Of a stretch of DNA of 7,536 nt, positions 3,902-7,536 are shown piece by piece. The notes under the pieces are model-generated. The model searched no databases, was not told the DNA's origin, and was given only the letters and a program-made list of their open reading frames with translations. Origin of the DNA: Nitrospirota bacterium. Its GTDB lineage: Bacteria; Nitrospirota; JACRHJ01. The translations under genes and the position numbers were made by a program. The stretch's first letter is position 1; each line of letters starts with the position of its first letter. The DNA lies in assembly GCA_021785055.1 (NCBI GenBank), contig JAJYGS010000158.1, forward strand, positions 1 through 7,536. The letters are read 5' to 3'.

Positions 3902-4981
3902 ATGAAAAGACTCACCTCACATAATATCGAATCCCTGACGCCTTACGCGCCGGGAAAGCCAATAGAAGAGCTTGAGCGCGAACTGGGCTTGACCGGCTCC
4001 ATAAAGCTCGCCAGCAACGAAAACCCCGTCGGGCCGTCGCCGAAGGGAATCGCCGCAATCGCGGGCCATATAAACAACCTGCACCGTTACCCCGACGGCG
4101 CCGCGCATTACCTTAAGGATGCCATAAGTAAAAAATTCGGCTGTTCCACGTCTGAGATAGTCCTTGGGAACGGCTCAAACGAACTGCTCGACATCATCGT
4201 CCGCACGTTCCTGCTGGAAGGCGAGGAGGCGATATTCGCGGAGCCGTCGTTCGTCGTATATAAAATGTCCACGCAGGCGGCGGGGCGAAAGGGAATCGCC
4301 GTGCCGTTGAATGACGGGCGGCACGACCTCGCGGCTATGGCGGACGCAATAAACGACAGGACGAAAATCATTTTCATCGCAAATCCCAATAACCCGACAG
4401 GCACGATAAACACAAAAAAAGAGATGGGCTCGTTCATGGCGCGTGTGCCTACGGATGCAGTTGTCGTCGTGGACGAGGCGTATTTCGAGTATGTAACCAA
4501 CCCGGAATACCCGGATACTTTTAAATATCTGAGGGACGACAGGAACATAATAATACTCAGGACGTTTTCGAAGATTTACGGCCTTGCCGGGCTTAGAATA
4601 GGCTACGGATTAGCCCCCGCGCGGCTCGTGGACTTGATGAATCGTGTCCGCGCGCCGTTCAATACCAACTCGCTCGCGCAGGCGGCGGCGATGGCTGCGC
4701 TCTCGGACGACGAGCACGTAAAGGAGTCCGTGCGCGTGAACGAGGAAGGGAAGAAATACCTGTACGCGGAGCTGACGAAGATGGGCCTGGACTATCTCCC
4801 GACGCAGGCGAATTTCATCTGGATTGATTTACATAGTGATGCGCGGAAATTATACGACGCGCTCCTCCGGAAGGGCGTAATCGTCCGCCCGATGGGGCCG
4901 ACACAGATACGGGTTACGATAGGGCTGATGAAAGAGAATGAGAGGTTTGTGAAGGCGCTGGCCGAGACGTGGGCGCGATAG
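3902..4981 (+). CDS. hisC: Histidinol-phosphate/aromatic aminotransferase (PLP fold type I)
   Basis: This is a 359-residue cytoplasmic class I/II aminotransferase of the HisC family. It shows IKLASNENPVGPSP (34-47), the NPNNPTG loop (161-167), DEAY (191-194) with the PLP-contacting aspartate, and SKIYGLAGLRIGYG (223-236), where K224 is the PLP-binding lysine. R337 in IRVTIG is the likely carboxylate-binding arginine. HisC normally converts imidazole-acetol phosphate to histidinol phosphate with glutamate. Lying between pheA and aroF/tyrA, it more likely makes phenylalanine and tyrosine from phenylpyruvate and hydroxyphenylpyruvate, perhaps as well as histidinol phosphate. The ATG is fixed by an in-frame TAA at 3893-3895. 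No Shine-Dalgarno sequence is visible before it, and a repeat element sits 22 bases upstream. Its acceptor substrate cannot be read from sequence. Confidence 0.93.
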   Translation: MKRLTSHNIESLTPYAPGKPIEELERELGLTGSIKLASNENPVGPSPKGIAAIAGHINNLHRYPDGAAHYLKDAISKKFGCSTSEIVLGNGSNELLDIIVRTFLLEGEEAIFAEPSFVVYKMSTQAAGRKGIAVPLNDGRHDLAAMADAINDRTKIIFIANPNNPTGTINTKKEMGSFMARVPTDAVVVVDEAYFEYVTNPEYPDTFKYLRDDRNIIILRTFSKIYGLAGLRIGYGLAPARLVDLMNRVRAPFNTNSLAQAAAMAALSDDEHVKESVRVNEEGKKYLYAELTKMGLDYLPTQANFIWIDLHSDARKLYDALLRKGVIVRPMGPTQIRVTIGLMKENERFVKALAETWAR

Positions 4982-4982
4982 T

Positions 4983-5010
4983 GGGTCCCTCCGCTTCGGT
5001 CGGGACGACA
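4983..5010. repeat. 27-base dispersed repeat element, inverted diverged copy
   Basis: Starting 2 bases after the hisC stop codon, the reverse complement of 4984-5010 reads TGTCGTCCCGACCGAAGCGG and then AGGGACC. It aligns without gaps to 3853-3879, with 8 differences, 6 of them transitions. The GTCCC (4985-4989) and GGGAC (5002-5006) arms and inner CCG/CGG (4991-4993, 4997-4999) keep a hairpin despite the changes. The remaining 75 bases to aroF show no further gene or clear promoter. Confidence 0.68.
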
Positions 5011-5085
5011 GGTAGCTTCTTCGGATTGTGTATTGGCCTAAAGAAATCTGGTTGTCTATAGGCATTTGGTGAAAGAGGTGCGTTA

Positions 5086-6099
5086 ATGATTATCGTACTT
5101 AAGCCGAACGCGACCCCGAAGCAGATTGAGAATATAAAAAAGAAGCTCATAGAGCACGGCGTCTCCGTCCATCTCTCGAAGGGCCGGGAGAGGACGATTA
5201 TCGGCGCAATAGGGGAGGAATCGGTAGTCTCGGAACTGCCGCTTGCGGCGATGCCCGGCGTCGAGAAGGTGATGCCGATACTGAAGCCCTACAAGCTCGT
5301 ATCGCGCGAGTTCCGGAAAGAGAATACTATAATTAAAGTCGGCAGGGAGAAAATCGGCGGCAAAAAGCTCGCGGTTATCGCCGGGCCGTGCGCCGTGGAG
5401 GGGAGAAAAAAACTCCTCACGGTCGCGGAAGAGGTAAAGAAAGCCGGAGCGGGCTTCATACGCGGCGGCGCGTTCAAGCCGAGGACTTCTCCGTATAGCT
5501 TCCAGGGCCTGGGCGAGGAGGGTTTAAAATATCTTGCCGAGGCGCGGGAAAAAACCGGCCTGCCGGTCGTGACGGAGCTTATGGACCCGCGCGACACGGA
5601 GATGGTGGTGAAATACGCCGACGTGATACAGATTGGCGCGCGCAACATGCAGAATTTCCGGTTGCTGAAAGAGGTCGGCCTCACAAGGACTCCGGTGCTC
5701 CTGAAGCGCGGCCTCTCCGCGACAATAAAGGAATTCCTGATGTCCGCCGAATATATAATGTCCCAGGGGAACCACCAGGTAATATTCTGCGAGCGCGGCA
5801 TCAGGACTTTCGAGACCTACACGCGCAATACGCTCGACCTCTGTGCCGTTCCCATCCTCAAAAAAGAGAGCCACCTGCCGGTAATAGTGGACCCGTCCCA
5901 CGGCGTCGGCATACGCGAATTTATCCCGCAAATGGCGATGGCCGCGATAGCCGCCGGTGCGGACGGGCTTATAATCGAGGTGCATTCCCGCCCGGAAGAG
6001 GCCCTAAGCGACGGCGAGCAGTCGCTTGAGCCGAAGGCGTTCGCCCGTCTCATGAAGGACATAAAGGGCATCGCCCGGCTCATGGGGAGAAGCTCTTGA
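5086..6099 (+). CDS. aroF: 3-deoxy-7-phosphoheptulonate (DAHP) synthase, type I-beta
   Basis: This enzyme condenses phosphoenolpyruvate with erythrose 4-phosphate, the first step of the shikimate pathway. The 337-residue protein has the layout of the Thermotoga maritima enzyme: an N-terminal ferredoxin-like/ACT-type regulatory domain (about 1-70, starting MIIVLKPNAT) and then the (beta/alpha)8 barrel. C102 in IAGPCAVE, H272 in DPSHG, E298 in IIEVH and D309 in LSDGEQ match the metal ligands of that enzyme. KPRTSPYSFQG (131-141) is the substrate-binding loop, with the R-T pair following the lysine. The N-terminal domain suggests feedback control by tyrosine and/or phenylalanine. GAGGTG (5075-5080) lies 5 bases before the ATG. 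The stop overlaps the tyrA TTG start by 4 bases. Confidence 0.96.
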   Translation: MIIVLKPNATPKQIENIKKKLIEHGVSVHLSKGRERTIIGAIGEESVVSELPLAAMPGVEKVMPILKPYKLVSREFRKENTIIKVGREKIGGKKLAVIAGPCAVEGRKKLLTVAEEVKKAGAGFIRGGAFKPRTSPYSFQGLGEEGLKYLAEAREKTGLPVVTELMDPRDTEMVVKYADVIQIGARNMQNFRLLKEVGLTRTPVLLKRGLSATIKEFLMSAEYIMSQGNHQVIFCERGIRTFETYTRNTLDLCAVPILKKESHLPVIVDPSHGVGIREFIPQMAMAAIAAGADGLIIEVHSRPEEALSDGEQSLEPKAFARLMKDIKGIARLMGRSS

Positions 6100-6962
6100 G
6101 CGTCGAGCCTAAGTTCAACCAGGCGACGGTTATCGGTGTGGGGCTTATCGGCGGTTCTATCGCCGGAGTTATAAGGTCCCTCGGGATTGCGCGCGCCGTA
6201 GTGGGTGTCGGCAGGAACAAGGAAAACCTCGACACCGCAGTCCGCCTTGGCCTCATCGACCGCTACTCCCAGGATGCCAGAAAAGGCGTTTCCGGCTCCG
6301 ACCTCGTGATACTCTGCTGTCCAGTAGGCTCCTTCGAGCAGGTAGCCAGGGAGATAAAGCCTTACCTGGAAGACCGGGCCGTTGTAACGGACGCGGGGAG
6401 CGTCAAGGGAGAACTCGTCCTGCGGCTGGAAGAGATATTCTACCTTAAGGCCAGGTATGTCCCCGCGCATCCCATCGCAGGGAGCGAGCGTTCAGGAGCA
6501 GAGGCTGCGAATCTTAAATTATTCCACGGCGCGCGCTGCATACTTACGCCTACGAGGAACACGGATATTGAGGCGCTGGAGGCGGTATCGGACCTCTGGG
6601 AAACCGCAGGCGCGAAGGTGGAGAGGATGGACCCGTTCGACCATGACAAAATCTTCGGGATGGTGAGCCACCTCCCGCACGTCGCGGCATACGCGATGGT
6701 CGGCGCGCTTACGCAGATGGATGGCGGCGAGGACGCAATATCCTATGCCGCCGGCGGCTTCAAGGACTTCACGCGCATAGCCGGGAGCCACCCGGGAATG
6801 TGGCGGGACATCTGCCTTTTTAATTCCGGGAACATCTCGGATGCCCTTGGGGTGTATATAAAATCCCTGGAGCGGCTACGCAGTCTCATGGAGTCAGGAG
6901 ACGGCGAGGCCCTGCTTTCCGAGTTCGAGAAGGCAAGGGCTGTAAGGCAGAGGATAAAGTAA
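6096..6962 (+). CDS. tyrA: Prephenate dehydrogenase
   Basis: TyrA oxidatively decarboxylates prephenate to 4-hydroxyphenylpyruvate (or arogenate to tyrosine), using NAD(P)+, in the cytoplasm. The 288-residue protein has a Rossmann domain with GVGLIGGS (14-21), VILCCPV (71-77) and TDAGSVKG (98-105). It is followed by the helical catalytic domain with HPIAGSERSG (125-134), HLPHVAAYA (192-200) and GGFKDFTRIA (220-229). H125 and H192 are candidate catalytic or substrate-binding residues. There is no fused chorismate mutase and no C-terminal ACT domain, so this is the short form. The TTG start at 6096 overlaps the aroF stop (TTGA), with GGGGAGA 5 bases upstream; the Rossmann strand begins a few residues in. 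Preference for prephenate or arogenate and for NAD or NADP cannot be decided here. Confidence 0.95.
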   Translation: MSVEPKFNQATVIGVGLIGGSIAGVIRSLGIARAVVGVGRNKENLDTAVRLGLIDRYSQDARKGVSGSDLVILCCPVGSFEQVAREIKPYLEDRAVVTDAGSVKGELVLRLEEIFYLKARYVPAHPIAGSERSGAEAANLKLFHGARCILTPTRNTDIEALEAVSDLWETAGAKVERMDPFDHDKIFGMVSHLPHVAAYAMVGALTQMDGGEDAISYAAGGFKDFTRIAGSHPGMWRDICLFNSGNISDALGVYIKSLERLRSLMESGDGEALLSEFEKARAVRQRIK

Positions 6963-6963
6963 T

Positions 6964-7536
6964 ATGGAAAAATTAAAAATAAACATTTCCGGCCCGTTGC
7001 GCGGTTCCGTGCGCGTGCCGGGCGATAAATCCATCTCGCACAGGGCTGTGATGCTTGGCGCAATCGCCGAAGGGACAAGCAGGGTGTCCGGCTTCCTTAC
7101 AGGCGAAGACAGCGTAAATACGGCAAAGGCCTTCGCCGCCATGGGGGTCGGGATTGAGGGGCTGGGCGGCTCCGAGCTTGTTATACACGGCATCGGCCTG
7201 CGCGGGCTCAAGGCGCCTGTAGGCGCCCTCGACCTCGGCAATTCCGGAACGAGCATAAGATTAATGTCCGGGCTTCTCTGTGCGCAAAATTTTCCTGTTA
7301 CGCTGACGGGCGACCAATACTTGTGCAAACGCCCCATGACGAGGATAGTCAAGCCTCTCTCACAGATGGGCGCGATTATCTCCGGAGAGGGCGAGAAAAA
7401 CTACCCGCCGCTTGAAATCAGGCCGTGCGGAAGGCTGAAAGGGATAAATTATCCCTCTCCGATTGCCAGCGCGCAGGTGAAGTCCGCCGTTTTGCTTGCG
7501 GGGCTTTACGCGGAAGGAGAATCGATTGTTACGGAG
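6964..7536 (+). CDS. aroA: 3-phosphoshikimate 1-carboxyvinyltransferase (EPSP synthase), N-terminal part, cut by window end
   Basis: EPSP synthase joins shikimate 3-phosphate and phosphoenolpyruvate, the penultimate step to chorismate. The first 191 codons, less than half of a usual 430-residue protein, are present and open to the last base. Motifs are VPGDKSISHRA (18-28), DLGNSGTSIRLM (90-101), GDQYLCKRPM (116-125) and SAQVKSAVLLAGL (169-181). The GDKS, GNSGT and SAQ-x-K pattern resembles class II enzymes (Bacillus and Agrobacterium CP4 types) more than the E. coli class I form (GSKS, GNAGTAMRP). The ATG lies 1 base after the tyrA stop, with AGAGGA (6949-6954) 9 bases upstream, so it is translated within the same operon. 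Confidence 0.96.
   Translation, partial: MEKLKINISGPLRGSVRVPGDKSISHRAVMLGAIAEGTSRVSGFLTGEDSVNTAKAFAAMGVGIEGLGGSELVIHGIGLRGLKAPVGALDLGNSGTSIRLMSGLLCAQNFPVTLTGDQYLCKRPMTRIVKPLSQMGAIISGEGEKNYPPLEIRPCGRLKGINYPSPIASAQVKSAVLLAGLYAEGESIVTE

Noticed and set aside
5817..6470. 217-codon minus-strand frame over aroF and tyrA, and similar long antisense frames elsewhere.
   Set aside because: They lie opposite well-conserved enzymes, lack domain motifs and are explained by GC-rich third positions of the sense genes.

Overview
The window is ordinary Gram-negative chromosomal DNA. It has a molybdenum-cofactor gene pair on the left and a long aromatic amino acid biosynthesis operon on the right. A murein transglycosylase (MltA) tail implies a peptidoglycan sacculus and outer membrane. 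The gene order pheA-hisC-aroF-tyrA-aroA, the Thermotoga-like type I-beta DAHP synthase and the class II-like EPSP synthase fit deep-branching lineages such as Nitrospirota, Desulfobacterota or neighbouring candidate phyla. The taxon cannot be fixed from the sequence alone.

Layout, left to right. Bases 2-406 hold the C-terminal end of mltA. A small unknown gene on the minus strand (387-683) converges on it and overlaps its end by 20 bases. At 685-738 two strong sigma-70-type promoters point in opposite directions and share their -35 box. One drives the small minus-strand gene, apparently as a leaderless mRNA. The other drives a MOSC-domain gene (789-1223), which is joined by a 4-base stop/start overlap to mogA (1220-1711). 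Next comes a more AT-rich stretch (about 1712-2600) with its own promoter, a short coiled-coil protein gene (1786-2106), an imperfect hairpin (2107-2156) and a zinc-ribbon protein gene (2228-2572). Neither protein was recognised.

From 2647 a promoter leads into pheA (chorismate mutase-prephenate dehydratase-ACT), hisC (PLP aminotransferase), aroF (DAHP synthase), tyrA (prephenate dehydrogenase) and the first 191 codons of aroA (EPSP synthase, cut by the window end). Together these genes cover entry to the shikimate pathway, its penultimate step, and both branches from chorismate to phenylalanine and tyrosine. The aroF-tyrA-aroA junctions are tight (4-base overlap, then a 1-base gap).

The looser gaps before pheA, between pheA and hisC, and between hisC and aroF each contain short hairpin-forming sequences that look like dispersed non-coding repeats. 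Two of them are diverged copies of one 27-base element in opposite orientation. I saw no tRNA, rRNA, CRISPR array, transposase or integrase gene, and no clear new multi-gene system. The points most worth a second look are the shared divergent promoter, the leaderless small gene, the AT-rich two-gene insert and the repeats inside the operon.
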